From Gemella massiliensis (lineage in GTDB: Bacteria > Bacillota > Bacilli > Staphylococcales > Gemellaceae): 64,000 nucleotides of DNA. This document shows, piece by piece, positions 49,439-59,241 of the stretch. The stretch is from contig NZ_LT635546.1 in the NCBI RefSeq assembly GCF_900120125.1, positions 595,344 through 659,343 on the forward strand. Reading direction: 5' to 3'. Each line of letters opens with the position of its first letter. Position 1 is the stretch's first letter. Position numbers and translations under genes: made by a program. A model generated the notes under the pieces. It was given only the letters and a program-made list of their open reading frames with translations, made no database searches and was not told the DNA's origin.

Positions 49439-49471
49439 AAAAGGTAGTTTTTACACTACCTTAATTTTTTT
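49436..49471. terminator. terminator between integrase and rpoD
   Basis: AAGGTAG/CTACCTT stem with a T-run on the plus strand and T-rich continuation on the minus strand. It ends the integrase mRNA and, coming with the phage, may also serve as rpoD's present terminator. Confidence 0.85.
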
Positions 49472-49576
49472 ATTATTTTTTTATGTTTTTTAAAAGTTAT
49501 TTTGGACTTGCCCACTTTTTGCCCACTAACAAAAAATCTAACCATCTAAACCTTATTATACCAACGTTTAAAAAGG

Positions 49577-49594
49577 TTATTCCATAAAACCTTT
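49577..49594. other. right prophage attachment site within rpoD
   Basis: TTATTCCATAAAACCTTT, the last six codons of rpoD including stop, matches the left copy at 10059-10076 except for one synonymous glycine base. The identical 12-base core 49577-49588 is where strand exchange most likely occurred. The stretch 49472-49576 between integrase terminator and att has no gene. Confidence 0.85.
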
Positions 49595-50662
49595 TAACTT
49601 ATTTAATTTAGATGGATGTTTTAATTTTCTTATTGCTTTTGCCTCGATTTGACGGATACGCTCTCGAGTTACACCAAAGGCACTGCCCACTTCTTCTAAC
49701 GTATGAGTTTTTCCATCTTTTAAACCGAAACGAAGTTTAAGAACATTTTCTTCTCTATCTGTTAATGTTTCCAAAATTTCTTCAAGCTGTTCTTTTAACA
49801 ATTCATTTGCTGCATGTTCTACTGGAGATTGTGCCTCCTTATCTTCAATAAAATCTCCTAAGTGAGAATCATCTTCTTCTCCAATAGGTGTTTCTAATGA
49901 TACAGGTTCTTGAGCAATTTTTAAAATTTCTCTAACTTTTTCCGGTGTCATATTCATTTTTTTTGCTATTTCTTCAGGTTTAGGCTCACGTCCTAAATCT
50001 TGAAGTAATTGTCTTTGTACTCTAATTAAACGATTGATTGTTTCCACCATATGCACCGGGATACGAATCGTTCTCGCTTGGTCAGCTATTGCACGTGTAA
50101 TTGCTTGTCTAATCCACCAAGTTGCATATGTACTAAACTTAAATCCTTTTGAATAATCAAATTTTTCTACCGCTTTGATTAAACCCATATTTCCCTCTTG
50201 GATTAAATCTAAAAACAACATTCCTCGCCCTACATATCGTTTTGCTATACTTACCACTAAACGTAAGTTTGCCTCAGCTAAATCTTTTTTTGCTTGTTCT
50301 TTTTCGTCTTCAGTTCCACTTTCTATAATTTTAGATAATTCCAATTCTTTTTCTTTTGATAATAACGGTACTTTCCCTATTTCTTTTAAATACATTCTAA
50401 CAGGATCATTTGTTCTTATCCCGGCTGGAACAGATAAATCTTCTAAATCTATTTCCTCTTCCTCAGCATCTTGGTGATTTACATTTATTAAAATAATATC
50501 CTCACGATTTAATTCTTCGTAAAAATCATCTATTACATCAGAAGAAATATCCAATTTTGACAAAGCATCTACTATTTCTTCTTGTGCAAGTTCACCTTGC
50601 TTTTTACCTTTTTCTATAAACTCTTTTTTTATGGTTTCAAAATCTTTTATCTTTTTAGCCAT
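49577..50662 (-). CDS. rpoD: primary sigma factor (sigma A/RpoD)
   Basis: Housekeeping sigma factor of 361 residues, normal for Firmicute SigA. Region 1.2 [25 protein letters not shown]; region 2 [40 protein letters not shown]; region 3 [18 protein letters not shown]; region 4 [15 protein letters not shown] and [27 protein letters not shown]. The phage inserted in its last codons yet leaves the K-G-F-M-E terminus unchanged. It follows dnaG by 10 bases in one operon. Confidence 0.97.
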   Translation of the reverse strand: MAKKIKDFETIKKEFIEKGKKQGELAQEEIVDALSKLDISSDVIDDFYEELNREDIILINVNHQDAEEEEIDLEDLSVPAGIRTNDPVRMYLKEIGKVPLLSKEKELELSKIIESGTEDEKEQAKKDLAEANLRLVVSIAKRYVGRGMLFLDLIQEGNMGLIKAVEKFDYSKGFKFSTYATWWIRQAITRAIADQARTIRIPVHMVETINRLIRVQRQLLQDLGREPKPEEIAKKMNMTPEKVREILKIAQEPVSLETPIGEEDDSHLGDFIEDKEAQSPVEHAANELLKEQLEEILETLTDREENVLKLRFGLKDGKTHTLEEVGSAFGVTRERIRQIEAKAIRKLKHPSKLNKLKGFME

Positions 50663-50672
50663 GCCCTTCTCC

Positions 50673-52466
50673 TTATTTTTTGTATTTTTTTAACTGTTCC
50701 AATAATCTTTTTTGTGTTTCCATATCCATTTCTTGGATAGCTATTTTTAATAATTCCTTCAATTCATCAATATTAACTTCACGCTTTTTAAAATGATTTA
50801 TATAATCATTAACCACTTCATTATTTGGATTTTCCTCTATTAAAAAATCTGTTTCATCAATATACGTTGCTAACTGAATCGTATCTTCATCATCAATGCT
50901 ATGAATAAATTTATGAATATAAAACTCAAAATTATTATTATAATAAATTATTAAATAATCTAATAATTTTTCGAATGAATGATGTTTAAATTCACAGTCT
51001 TCTAGCTGTTCGTAGTTTTCTATAAAAAGAATTCGACTTTTAAAAAAATATTTAAATAACTTACACATTTTCTTATCATAATTTATATTATTAAATATTT
51101 GTGACTTGTCTTGTGGTAGCTGCCACTGTCTAAATACTTCTTTTTTTCTTGTTGTTCTAGTCTGATGCAACTCTTTAACAAGAATTTGACGTTCTATGCC
51201 GAATTTTTTTGCTAAATAGTTTAAAAGTATATATTTTAATGATTCATCTTCTATATAAGAAATATTTTTCAGTATTTCATTTTTATAGTTTATCTTTTGT
51301 TCAATATTTGTTTTTGATTCTGCCTCACAATAGTCAACTTTAAAGGTGATAAAATGTTCTTTATTATTTTTAAAATAAGTTTGGGCATCAAAATCTTTAT
51401 TATTTTTATTTTTTTGTGTTAAAAATTCATCCAAATCTTTTGCACCGGAAAATTTTAATTTAAAAATATTATCCGTTTTTTCTATTATCCTGTTTCCCAA
51501 TTCTATTTGTGCTTTACTTCCTGCTGAATCATTATCAAGGCTAAGTGTTATTTTATCAACTAACGTCAGTATCTCTGCCAATTTATTATTGTCGAGATTT
51601 GTTCCCATTAGAGCAACAGCATTTTTTATGCCACCTTGATGTGCTTTAATTACGTCCATATATCCTTCACAAAGTAGTATTTCTTTGTCTTTTGCTATAA
51701 AAGGTCTGGCGTCGGAAAAATTATAAAGAACTGTTCGTTTTTCAAATATTTTTGTTTCTTGAGTGTTATAATACTTAGCTATTTCTTTATCTTCTGACAT
51801 GGTTCTTCCGGAAAAGGCAACCACTTGATTTTGATTATTTTTTATAGGAAACATTATCCTATCTCTGAAAACATCATAATAATTATTACTTTCGTTTTTT
51901 CCAAGCAATCCCGCTTCCACCATTATATCTAATGATAAATTATTAGAAGTAAAAAAATTTAATGCTATATTATTACTTTTTGGGGCATATCCTAGATTAA
52001 AATACTTTACTGTTTCCAAAGTTAATCCCCTATTTATTAAGTAATTTAGAGCATCTTCCGCTTCTTTGGTATTTAAAAGAATATAATTATAATAATCCGC
52101 AAGTAGCAAATGTCCATAATACATTATATCCAAATCGTCCGTTAAATTATAACTTATATCTTTTGATTCATTTGACTCTAAATTTAGTCCTAATCTTGTT
52201 CCTAATTTAACTATTGCTTGGTTATATGTAATATTTTCAATAAGCGATAAAAATTGAAAAATATTTCCACCCTTACCACAACCGAAACAGTGAGCAATCT
52301 GCTTATCGGGAGATACCGTAAAAGAAGGTGTTTTTTCATTATGAAATGGGCATAAACCTATATAATTTTGCCCACGTTTTTCTAATTTTATGTACTCGCT
52401 AACCAAATTCACTATATCTATATTCTCAAAAATATAATCTATATCTTGTTTAGAAATTTTTCCCAC
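50673..52466 (-). CDS. dnaG: DNA primase
   Basis: A 597-residue primase. N-terminal zinc-binding domain [29 protein letters not shown] polymerase core with [17 protein letters not shown] and the Toprim motifs [17 protein letters not shown] and [10 protein letters not shown]-terminal helicase-interacting domain. First gene of the dnaG-rpoD macromolecular synthesis operon; an extended -10 (TGGTATAAT) lies about 50 bases upstream. Confidence 0.97.
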   Translation of the reverse strand: MGKISKQDIDYIFENIDIVNLVSEYIKLEKRGQNYIGLCPFHNEKTPSFTVSPDKQIAHCFGCGKGGNIFQFLSLIENITYNQAIVKLGTRLGLNLESNESKDISYNLTDDLDIMYYGHLLLADYYNYILLNTKEAEDALNYLINRGLTLETVKYFNLGYAPKSNNIALNFFTSNNLSLDIMVEAGLLGKNESNNYYDVFRDRIMFPIKNNQNQVVAFSGRTMSEDKEIAKYYNTQETKIFEKRTVLYNFSDARPFIAKDKEILLCEGYMDVIKAHQGGIKNAVALMGTNLDNNKLAEILTLVDKITLSLDNDSAGSKAQIELGNRIIEKTDNIFKLKFSGAKDLDEFLTQKNKNNKDFDAQTYFKNNKEHFITFKVDYCEAESKTNIEQKINYKNEILKNISYIEDESLKYILLNYLAKKFGIERQILVKELHQTRTTRKKEVFRQWQLPQDKSQIFNNINYDKKMCKLFKYFFKSRILFIENYEQLEDCEFKHHSFEKLLDYLIIYYNNNFEFYIHKFIHSIDDEDTIQLATYIDETDFLIEENPNNEVVNDYINHFKKREVNIDELKELLKIAIQEMDMETQKRLLEQLKKYKK

Positions 52467-52662
52467 TTTACTCCTCCTTTAATAATTTAAAATTATCAAC
52501 TATATGAAAAAGCGATAAAATTTCCTTTTTATAATTATACCACAAATTCTCAAATTAAGATATAACTTAATTCATATTGTTTAAAATAACTTATTTAGAA
52601 ATTTGTCCTATTTTCAAAATAATTTTATAATTAAAAATATTTACAATAAAAACTGTCCTAAA

Positions 52663-52691
52663 TTGACTTTCTTTTATAATATATTTATAAT
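52663..52691 (+). promoter_or_regulatory. promoter of trkA-trkH
   Basis: TTGACT (52663-52668), 17 bp, TATAAT (52686-52691), 30 bases before the GTG start. Confidence 0.8.
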
Positions 52692-52721
52692 ATTGTTATA
52701 AAAGAAAAAGGAGTTTTATTT

Positions 52722-54092
52722 GTGAAAGCTATTATTGTTGGTGGCGGAAAAGTTGGTGAGCTTCTGTGTGCCGACTTTTCTGACACTTTTAAAGAAGTTA
52801 CTCTCATAGATACAAATGAGAAAAGAGTAGAAAAATTAGTTGAAGCATATGATATCCAAGGTTTACTTGGTAACGGTGCTAATTATGATATACTTCAAGA
52901 AGCAGGAACAAACATGGCAGATATGTTTATTTCTGTTACAGCCAGTGATGAAATAAATATTATTTCTTGCATTACTGCTAAACAAATGGGTGCAAAGTAC
53001 ACTATTGCCAGAATAAGAAATCCGGAATACTCCAAAACGAAAGAATTTTTAAAATCTTCTCTCGGAATTGACCTTGTTGTTAATCCTGAATATGAAGCTG
53101 CTAAACAAATTTATAATATGTTAAAATATCCTTCCGCAACAAAGGTTGAAAGTTTTTCTTGTAATAAATTCAACATATTAGAAGTTGTTATCAATGAGAA
53201 CAGTCTTCTAAATGGTGTTTCTCTTATAGATAGTAAAGAAATTATTACTTTCCCTTCATTAGTTTGTTTAGTAGAAAGAAAAGGATTGGTCTTTGTGCCA
53301 CGTGGTGATTATATTTTTGAAGTCGGAGATAAAGTCCATATTACAGCAGATAATAAAAATTTAAAAAAATTCTATAAACTTCTTGGTAATAAAGAAAATA
53401 TTGATAATAAATTATCTTCCGCTCTTATTATCGGCGGTGGAAAAATCGCCTACTATCTTATTAAATTTTTAGAAAAAGCCAACTTTTACACAAAAGTAAT
53501 AGAAATTAATAAAGAAAAAGCTATTTCACTTAGTGAAACTTATCCAAATGTTGATGTTATTTGGGCTGACGGTAGTGATCGTGATACTCTGGTAGAAGAA
53601 GGTATTCAAACTTTTGATAGTTGCATTTCTCTAACCGGTCTTGATGAAGAAAATATTATTATTAATCTTTATGCAGATAAACTGGGAATAAAAAAATCAA
53701 TCGCTAAAGTCAACAGAGCTTCTCTTAAACAAATCGCCGAAGATATTGGACAATATTCTTATATAACGCCAAAAGAAATAATTGGAAATGTAATTTCAAA
53801 ATATAGTAAATCTTTACAATGCAGTAAGAGTTCTGATATAGAAAATTTTTATCGAATTGCAAATAATCAAGTTGAACTTATTGAATTTAAAATTAGTGAC
53901 AGTAATTTAAAAGTTATTGGGACAAAACTAAAAGATTTAAAACTTAATAATAACATCTTAATTCCCTTTATTGTAAGAAATAATAAACAAATATTCCCTA
54001 ATGGTGAAGATGAAATCAAATTAAATGATAACGTTATTGTCATTTGCTATAAACAGAAAATTGAGCATATTGATGATATTTTAATTAAATAA
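52722..54092 (+). CDS. trkA: Trk potassium uptake regulatory protein TrkA
   Basis: A 456-residue cytoplasmic NAD-binding regulator of K+ uptake with two RCK repeats. Each half starts with a Rossmann glycine motif: AIIVGGGKVGELLCADF at residue 2 and ALIIGGGKIAYYLIKFL near 232; each is followed by a TrkA-C domain (about 140-220 and 365-450). AAGGAGTTTTATTT precedes the GTG. The channel gene follows 14 bases later. Confidence 0.95.
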   Translation: MKAIIVGGGKVGELLCADFSDTFKEVTLIDTNEKRVEKLVEAYDIQGLLGNGANYDILQEAGTNMADMFISVTASDEINIISCITAKQMGAKYTIARIRNPEYSKTKEFLKSSLGIDLVVNPEYEAAKQIYNMLKYPSATKVESFSCNKFNILEVVINENSLLNGVSLIDSKEIITFPSLVCLVERKGLVFVPRGDYIFEVGDKVHITADNKNLKKFYKLLGNKENIDNKLSSALIIGGGKIAYYLIKFLEKANFYTKVIEINKEKAISLSETYPNVDVIWADGSDRDTLVEEGIQTFDSCISLTGLDEENIIINLYADKLGIKKSIAKVNRASLKQIAEDIGQYSYITPKEIIGNVISKYSKSLQCSKSSDIENFYRIANNQVELIEFKISDSNLKVIGTKLKDLKLNNNILIPFIVRNNKQIFPNGEDEIKLNDNVIVICYKQKIEHIDDILIK

Positions 54093-54106
54093 GGGAGGAG
54101 AAAATA

Positions 54107-55567
54107 ATGAATTATAAAATGATTTTCCATGTAGTAGGAAAAATGTTTAAGTTACTATCAGCATTACTTATGCTTCCAATTTTTGTTTCTCTTATTTATA
54201 AAGAACGTCAAAGTACCCTGCTATCTTTTTTGGCAGTTGCGGTACTTTGTTATATTTTTTACTTTGTTATTGATTACTTTACCGATGGAGAAAGAGATAG
54301 AGATTTTTATAATCGTGAAGGTTTTGTTATAGTTACTCTTACTTGGATTATTTTTTCACTATTCGGAGCATTACCTTTCTATTTTTCAGGTGAAATTCCA
54401 AATTATATAGATAGTTTATTTGAAACGGTCAGTGGTTTTACAACTACCGGTTCTACTATTTTACCTGATATTGAAAAATTAGATAAAAGTATTTTATTAT
54501 GGAGAAGTTTTACCCACTTTATCGGAGGTATGGGGGTTATAGTTTTTGCTCTTGCTATTTTACCACGTTCTCCGCATAACATTCACATAGCAAAAGCGGA
54601 AATTCCCGGACCATACTTCGGTAAAGTAGTTTCATCAATAAAACAAACCGCAATCTATTTGTACAGTATTTACATAGCTTTAACAGTTATTTTGTTTGTT
54701 TTGTTGTTAATTGGAAATGTTGGAGTATTTGATAGTTTAAATATCGCATTCTCTACTGCTGGTACCGGGGGCTTTAGTATAAAAAATTCCGGAATTGCTT
54801 ATTATAACAGCACATATGTTACCATCGTCGTAGCTATTTTTATGCTTATTTTTTCTATGAATTTAAATATTATCTACTTCGTAATCTTTAAAAAATTTTT
54901 TAAAGCATTAAAGAGTGAAGAATTACTTTGGTTCTTAGGATTGGTAGCATTAACATCTATTATTATATTCTTAGATATTTATCGTTCATATGATACACCA
55001 TATCATAGTTTATTAGATGTATTTTTCACCGTATCATCGGTAGTATCCACAACCGGTTTTACCTATAATAACTTTGATATATGGCCAACATTTTCTAAAA
55101 TGATTATATTACTTTTAATGATTGTCGGCGGATGCGCCGGTGGAACTGCCGGCGGAATAAAAATTCCTCGTTTTATATTTTTTGTTAAAAATGCAAAAAA
55201 CTCAATCAGCAAAGCATTAAGTCCTAAAAAAATAATTTCAATTAAAATTGACGGAAAAATAATAAAGGACACTAACCCATTAGCAAACTATTTATTACTT
55301 TATAGTTTTATTTTTGTATTCTTATTACTAATTACCAGTATTCAAATAAACGATTTTCAGGATGCTGTTTCTTTAGTAGTAACCACTATAAGTAATGCCG
55401 GACCTGCATTTAATAACTACGGTCCGTTAAATAATTTTTCTTCTGTACCATATTTTACTAAAATTGTTTTATCAATTTCAATGCTTTTAGGAAGGCTTGA
55501 ACTTATACCGTTAATTGTACTGTTTTCTTCTAAAACATGGAGAAAACGCCATACTATTAAAAAATAA
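54107..55567 (+). CDS. trkH: Trk-family potassium channel subunit TrkH
   Basis: A 486-residue membrane K+ translocating subunit. The four pore-loop selectivity filters are visible, for example VSGFTTTGSTI near residue 106, TAGTGGFSI near 217, VSTTGFTYNN near 311 and ISNAGPAFNNYG near 430. TrkA, encoded directly upstream, gates it. GGGAGGAGAAAATA precedes the ATG. Confidence 0.95.
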   Translation: MNYKMIFHVVGKMFKLLSALLMLPIFVSLIYKERQSTLLSFLAVAVLCYIFYFVIDYFTDGERDRDFYNREGFVIVTLTWIIFSLFGALPFYFSGEIPNYIDSLFETVSGFTTTGSTILPDIEKLDKSILLWRSFTHFIGGMGVIVFALAILPRSPHNIHIAKAEIPGPYFGKVVSSIKQTAIYLYSIYIALTVILFVLLLIGNVGVFDSLNIAFSTAGTGGFSIKNSGIAYYNSTYVTIVVAIFMLIFSMNLNIIYFVIFKKFFKALKSEELLWFLGLVALTSIIIFLDIYRSYDTPYHSLLDVFFTVSSVVSTTGFTYNNFDIWPTFSKMIILLLMIVGGCAGGTAGGIKIPRFIFFVKNAKNSISKALSPKKIISIKIDGKIIKDTNPLANYLLLYSFIFVFLLLITSIQINDFQDAVSLVVTTISNAGPAFNNYGPLNNFSSVPYFTKIVLSISMLLGRLELIPLIVLFSSKTWRKRHTIKK

Positions 55568-55569
55568 TA

Positions 55570-55616
55570 TAAAAAGATGAAATTCATGAGTTTCTACTTA
55601 TAAATTTCATCTTTTA
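55570..55616. terminator. bidirectional terminator after trkH
   Basis: AAAGATGAAATT/AAATTTCATCTTT stem with T-runs on both sides. It overlaps the 3' end of the convergent gene. Confidence 0.8.
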
Positions 55617-55920
55617 TTATTGTTACTATATTTTCTATCTCATCATTTATTTTTTCATCCAATTCTTTTTTTGTTATAAGATTATCATTATGCGCTTCTG
55701 AATACCCCAATATGACTGATAATGAATTTTTTACTTTGTGGAGCATAATTTTTTTCTTTTGTTCATTTTTATCAAGTTCAGTAGTTTTTAAATAAATTAC
55801 CACTATATTAATTATTATTAAAATTGAAAGAACAATGTAAAAATAACTATTATAATAAGAAGCCACTAACGTTAAAATTATAAGAATATTAATTATAAAA
55901 AGGCTAATCATATTTTTCAT
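55594..55920 (-). CDS. small membrane protein with histidine-kinase-like helix
   Basis: A 108-residue protein: two membrane segments (about 5-25 and 27-45), then MLHKVKNSLSVILGYSEAHNDN near residues 59-80, which resembles the H-box of a HisKA dimerisation domain, and a final helix. No ATPase domain follows. It overlaps rsmI by 17 bases. It may be a degenerate sensor kinase piece or an unrelated protein with a chance match; function unknown. Confidence 0.65.
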   Translation of the reverse strand: MKNMISLFIINILIILTLVASYYNSYFYIVLSILIIINIVVIYLKTTELDKNEQKKKIMLHKVKNSLSVILGYSEAHNDNLITKKELDEKINDEIENIVTIIKDEIYK

Positions 55921-56737
55921 GGTATAAGTTATACACCTCTTTTTTATTTATATTAAATTCTTTTGCAGTATTTTTTATCGCTTCAGATTTTTTTTCTCCA
56001 TTTTTTACTTTATTATAAATAATATCTACTAAATTTTCTAAATTAATTTCTTTTAATTCTTCTTTTTTGTTTGGAGATATTATTATAACAAACTCTCCTT
56101 TAGTTTTTATTTCACTATTTTTAAGCATAATAAGGATTTCTTTTGCCGATTTTGTTTCTATTTGTTCAAACACTTTAGTTAATTCTCTTACTATTGAAAT
56201 TTCTCTTAATTCATCAAGAGCAACTATAGTTTCTATCAAATTAATTATTCTGTGAGGAGATTCATATACTATTCCTGTTGTTCTGCTTTTTAAAATAGAA
56301 TTTAATTTTTCTTTTAATTCTTTGTTTTTTCGTGGTAAAAAACCATAAAAAGTATAATTGTAAGACTCTAATCCACTGGATATTAATGCTGTAAGTCCTG
56401 CATTAGCACCGGGGAGTGCTACAACCTTTAAGTCTAATTCTCTAACTTTTTTTACCAGTATATACCCCGGATCTGAAATACAGGGCATTCCTGCATCAGT
56501 AACTAATGCAACACTTTTTTTATCTTTAAGATATTCAACTATTTTCTCACTCATTTTATCTTCATTATGTTCACGATAACTAATTAATTTTTTACTTAAT
56601 ATTTTATAATGAGTTAATAGCTTTTGCGTATTTCTAGTATCTTCACAAGCTATAATATCCACTTCTTTCAATACCTTTAATGCTCTTAAAGTTATATCTT
56701 CAAGGTTTCCTATTGGTGTTGGTACTAAATACAGCAT
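55904..56737 (-). CDS. rsmI: 16S rRNA 2'-O-methyltransferase RsmI
   Basis: A 277-residue tetrapyrrole-methylase-fold enzyme that methylates the ribose of C1402 in 16S rRNA. MLYLVPTPIGNLEDITLRALKVL, ACEDTRNTQKLL, SYREHNE, VALVTDAGMPCISDPGYILV and ALPGANAGLTALISSGL are the family's motifs. Follows the GIY-YIG gene with overlap, the order yabB-yazA-yabC of Bacillus. Confidence 0.96.
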   Translation of the reverse strand: MLYLVPTPIGNLEDITLRALKVLKEVDIIACEDTRNTQKLLTHYKILSKKLISYREHNEDKMSEKIVEYLKDKKSVALVTDAGMPCISDPGYILVKKVRELDLKVVALPGANAGLTALISSGLESYNYTFYGFLPRKNKELKEKLNSILKSRTTGIVYESPHRIINLIETIVALDELREISIVRELTKVFEQIETKSAKEILIMLKNSEIKTKGEFVIIISPNKKEELKEINLENLVDIIYNKVKNGEKKSEAIKNTAKEFNINKKEVYNLYHEKYD

Positions 56738-57050
56738 TATTTTTCTCCTTTAGTTTAGCATTAATTTCTTTTATATAATTTTTCTTTTCTTGTGTTAAAT
56801 TTTCTTGAATATATGCTAATTTATTTTCTTTTTTTAATTGTTTAAAAGCATATTCTCTTTTTATCGCTTCACTTTTTGTCAAAAATTCTTCATAATATTT
56901 CAGTATAACCGGTACCCTAGATTTTGTGTATTTTGCACCTTTTTTTGCATTATGTACTTCTAATCTTCTTAGTATATTCGTGGTATACCCGACATACAAT
57001 GTATCATCAGAACATTTTACAACATACATAAAACTTTTAGTCAATACCAT
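56700..57050 (-). CDS. GIY-YIG nuclease-superfamily protein (YazA-like)
   Basis: A 116-residue UPF0213-type protein. The single-domain fold shows MYVVKCSDDTLYVGYTTNILRRLEVHN, GAKYTKSRVPVILKYYEEF and KREYAFKQLKK. The N terminus is uncertain: ATG 57050 or TTG 57044 both lie close behind AAGGTG. Overlaps both neighbours. Biological role unknown, although the fold is a nuclease one. Confidence 0.87.
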   Translation of the reverse strand: MVLTKSFMYVVKCSDDTLYVGYTTNILRRLEVHNAKKGAKYTKSRVPVILKYYEEFLTKSEAIKREYAFKQLKKENKLAYIQENLTQEKKNYIKEINAKLKEKNNAVFSTNTNRKP

Positions 57051-57768
57051 ACACCTTCTTCATCTCGTTAGTATACGTCCCATCTTCGTTATAAATATAT
57101 AAAGGCTGCTCCACTTTTATATCATTTACAGCTGATATACTACCTTCTACTAAAACCATTTTACTTCCTTCACTGGATTTCTTACTGTAAACAAACCTTA
57201 TCCTTTTAATAGAAAGCCCAACTTTTGAACATTCAGATATTATATCGGCAATTCTGTAAGTTCTATGAACCAGACTAAATTTCCCGTTTTGCTTTAATAA
57301 ATATTTAATAGCAGCAACAACATCTGCTAAATTACACAGTAATTCATGGCGAGAAATATTATGATTAAATCTTTCACGTTTTTTCGGCATAATTTCAACC
57401 GGAAAATATGGCGGATTGCATAAAACATAATCAAATGATGATGGATTATACAGTGATTTCACCTCTTTTATATCACCGTTTTGAACATGAATATTTGTTA
57501 AATTATTATATTCTAAACTTTTCTTAGTAAGTTCAACCAAATCCTTCTGTATCTCCAACATTTCTATACAAGCTCTACTTCGTTCACGTAAAATAATGGA
57601 AATACCACCGTTCCCACTACAAAGTTCTATAATATTTTTCTTTTCGCTAAGTGGTACGTTGGAAAAATAAGGGAGTAAAAATGAATCTGTTGACATACTG
57701 TAATAATCTTTTTTCTGAAAAATTTTAAAATTTTTTGAAACACTGTCCAATCTTAAATTTTCTTCCAT
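57037..57768 (-). CDS. trmN6: tRNA1(Val) A37 N6-methyltransferase family (YabB/TrmN6)
   Basis: A 243-residue SAM-dependent methyltransferase: motif I NIIELCSGNGGISIILRERS near residue 42 and catalytic NPPYFP near 119. Same order relative to GIY-YIG and rsmI genes as yabB in Bacillus. The yaaT and yabA genes that usually lie between holB and yabB are absent here, with only 1 base between the two genes. Confidence 0.88.
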   Translation of the reverse strand: MEENLRLDSVSKNFKIFQKKDYYSMSTDSFLLPYFSNVPLSEKKNIIELCSGNGGISIILRERSRACIEMLEIQKDLVELTKKSLEYNNLTNIHVQNGDIKEVKSLYNPSSFDYVLCNPPYFPVEIMPKKRERFNHNISRHELLCNLADVVAAIKYLLKQNGKFSLVHRTYRIADIISECSKVGLSIKRIRFVYSKKSSEGSKMVLVEGSISAVNDIKVEQPLYIYNEDGTYTNEMKKVYGID

Positions 57769-57769
57769 A

Positions 57770-58615
57770 CTACCCTCTATATAATAATTCTATTTTTTGA
57801 TTGTTTAATAGCAGAGAAAAAAGGAATTTTTCTAAAACCAACATAGCTGAAACATTTAAACTTATGTCGGCTTTTGCCTGCAAAACACTTTCTTGAATTT
57901 TGCCAATATTCTTTATATCTTCTTCTATCGTCATCTGCGGATATAAATTACTGATGAAAATTGATAAAAAATCAAAAAAGTTAGAAATTTCATCTTTTGT
58001 TTTAAATTTCTCTAACATATATAGATTAGCTAAATGCCTATTTTTCTTATACTTCAATATAAACGTATTTAATATATTTTCGAACTCAGAAAAATTATTA
58101 TTTTCCTGTTCGCAAGATCCAACAAGGCGAATATGCTGACAACGTGATGTAATAGTTGGTAAAACTGCACTAAGATTTTTGCAACTAAGTATTGCTATAA
58201 TATTTTCTTCCGGTTCTTCTAAAAATTTTAAAATACTATTTGCGGCTTGCGGACTCATTTTTTCAATATCTTTTATCCAATATACTTTTTTACCGTAAAA
58301 AGATTTTATTGCTAATTCTGATTTTAGTTTTTGAATTTCTTCTTTTTTTATTGTAGATTCTTCACTATTTATTTTATAAAAATCAATATAATTACCATTA
58401 TCGATACTTCTACAATTTCTACAATTTTCACAACTATAAAAATTTTTTTCATTATTATTCAAACAAAAAATTGCTTTAACAAACTGAATAACGAATTTAT
58501 CAGAATATAAACTATCCTTGCCTATAACAAGATAGGCATGGGATAGTTTATTATTTTTTAAAGCATTTTCTACTGATTTTAATGAAATAGCATCTTTTTT
58601 AAATATTTTCATCAT
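57770..58615 (-). CDS. holB: DNA polymerase III delta' subunit
   Basis: A 281-residue clamp-loader subunit. Degenerate P-loop GKDSLYSDKF, four-cysteine zinc module CENCRNCRS, EKMSPQAANSILKFLEEPEENIIAILSC and the arginine finger TSRCQHIRL. Length is near the short end for the family. The start overlaps the end of tmk by 17 bases; two ATGs in a row begin it. Confidence 0.93.
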   Translation of the reverse strand: MMKIFKKDAISLKSVENALKNNKLSHAYLVIGKDSLYSDKFVIQFVKAIFCLNNNEKNFYSCENCRNCRSIDNGNYIDFYKINSEESTIKKEEIQKLKSELAIKSFYGKKVYWIKDIEKMSPQAANSILKFLEEPEENIIAILSCKNLSAVLPTITSRCQHIRLVGSCEQENNNFSEFENILNTFILKYKKNRHLANLYMLEKFKTKDEISNFFDFLSIFISNLYPQMTIEEDIKNIGKIQESVLQAKADISLNVSAMLVLEKFLFSLLLNNQKIELLYRG

Positions 58616-59228
58616 TTAAAAATCCTTCTACTACTTCTAACGCCTCTTTTTCTACAATATTGTAAGGCTTATTAGCGTCTATAGTTTTTATCCTTTTATT
58701 ATACTCTAACGAAAGTTCATCATAACCTTGTTTTACTCGTTCATAAAATGAAAATTCTTCCAAATCCATACGATTATTATTATCTCTATTTTTTGTTCGA
58801 TTTAAACCTATTTTTACATCTACACTGAAATATATAGTCAAATCCGGTTCTAAACCATCTGTTGTATACTTATTTATATTTATTATATCGCTCTTTTCTA
58901 GTCCTCGACCGTAAGATTGATACGCAATGGAACTATCTACAAATCGGTCACAAATAACTATATACCCTTTTTCAATATACGGTATTATCTTATTTATAAT
59001 ATGATCACGACGACTCGCACAAAATAGCAAACTTTCTGTTTTAGCATCTATTCGATTATTACTGTCAAATAATAATTCTCTTACTTTTTCACTAAACTCT
59101 GTACCACCGGGTTCCCTGGTTAAGATAACTTTATATCCTTTATTCACTAAGTATTTCGTTATAAATTGTAAAAAAGTAGTTTTCCCGGAACCATCTGTTC
59201 CCTCTACCGTTATGAATTTTCCTTTCAT
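58599..59228 (-). CDS. tmk: thymidylate kinase
   Basis: A 209-residue dTMP kinase: P-loop VEGTDGSGKTTF, the DR-E/R motif TREPGGTEFSEKVR, CDRFVDSSIAYQSYGRGL and the lid near TKNRDNNNRMD. Precedes holB as in many Firmicutes. Confidence 0.96.
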   Translation of the reverse strand: MKGKFITVEGTDGSGKTTFLQFITKYLVNKGYKVILTREPGGTEFSEKVRELLFDSNNRIDAKTESLLFCASRRDHIINKIIPYIEKGYIVICDRFVDSSIAYQSYGRGLEKSDIININKYTTDGLEPDLTIYFSVDVKIGLNRTKNRDNNNRMDLEEFSFYERVKQGYDELSLEYNKRIKTIDANKPYNIVEKEALEVVEGFLNDENI

Positions 59229-59241
59229 TAATTGTACCTTT

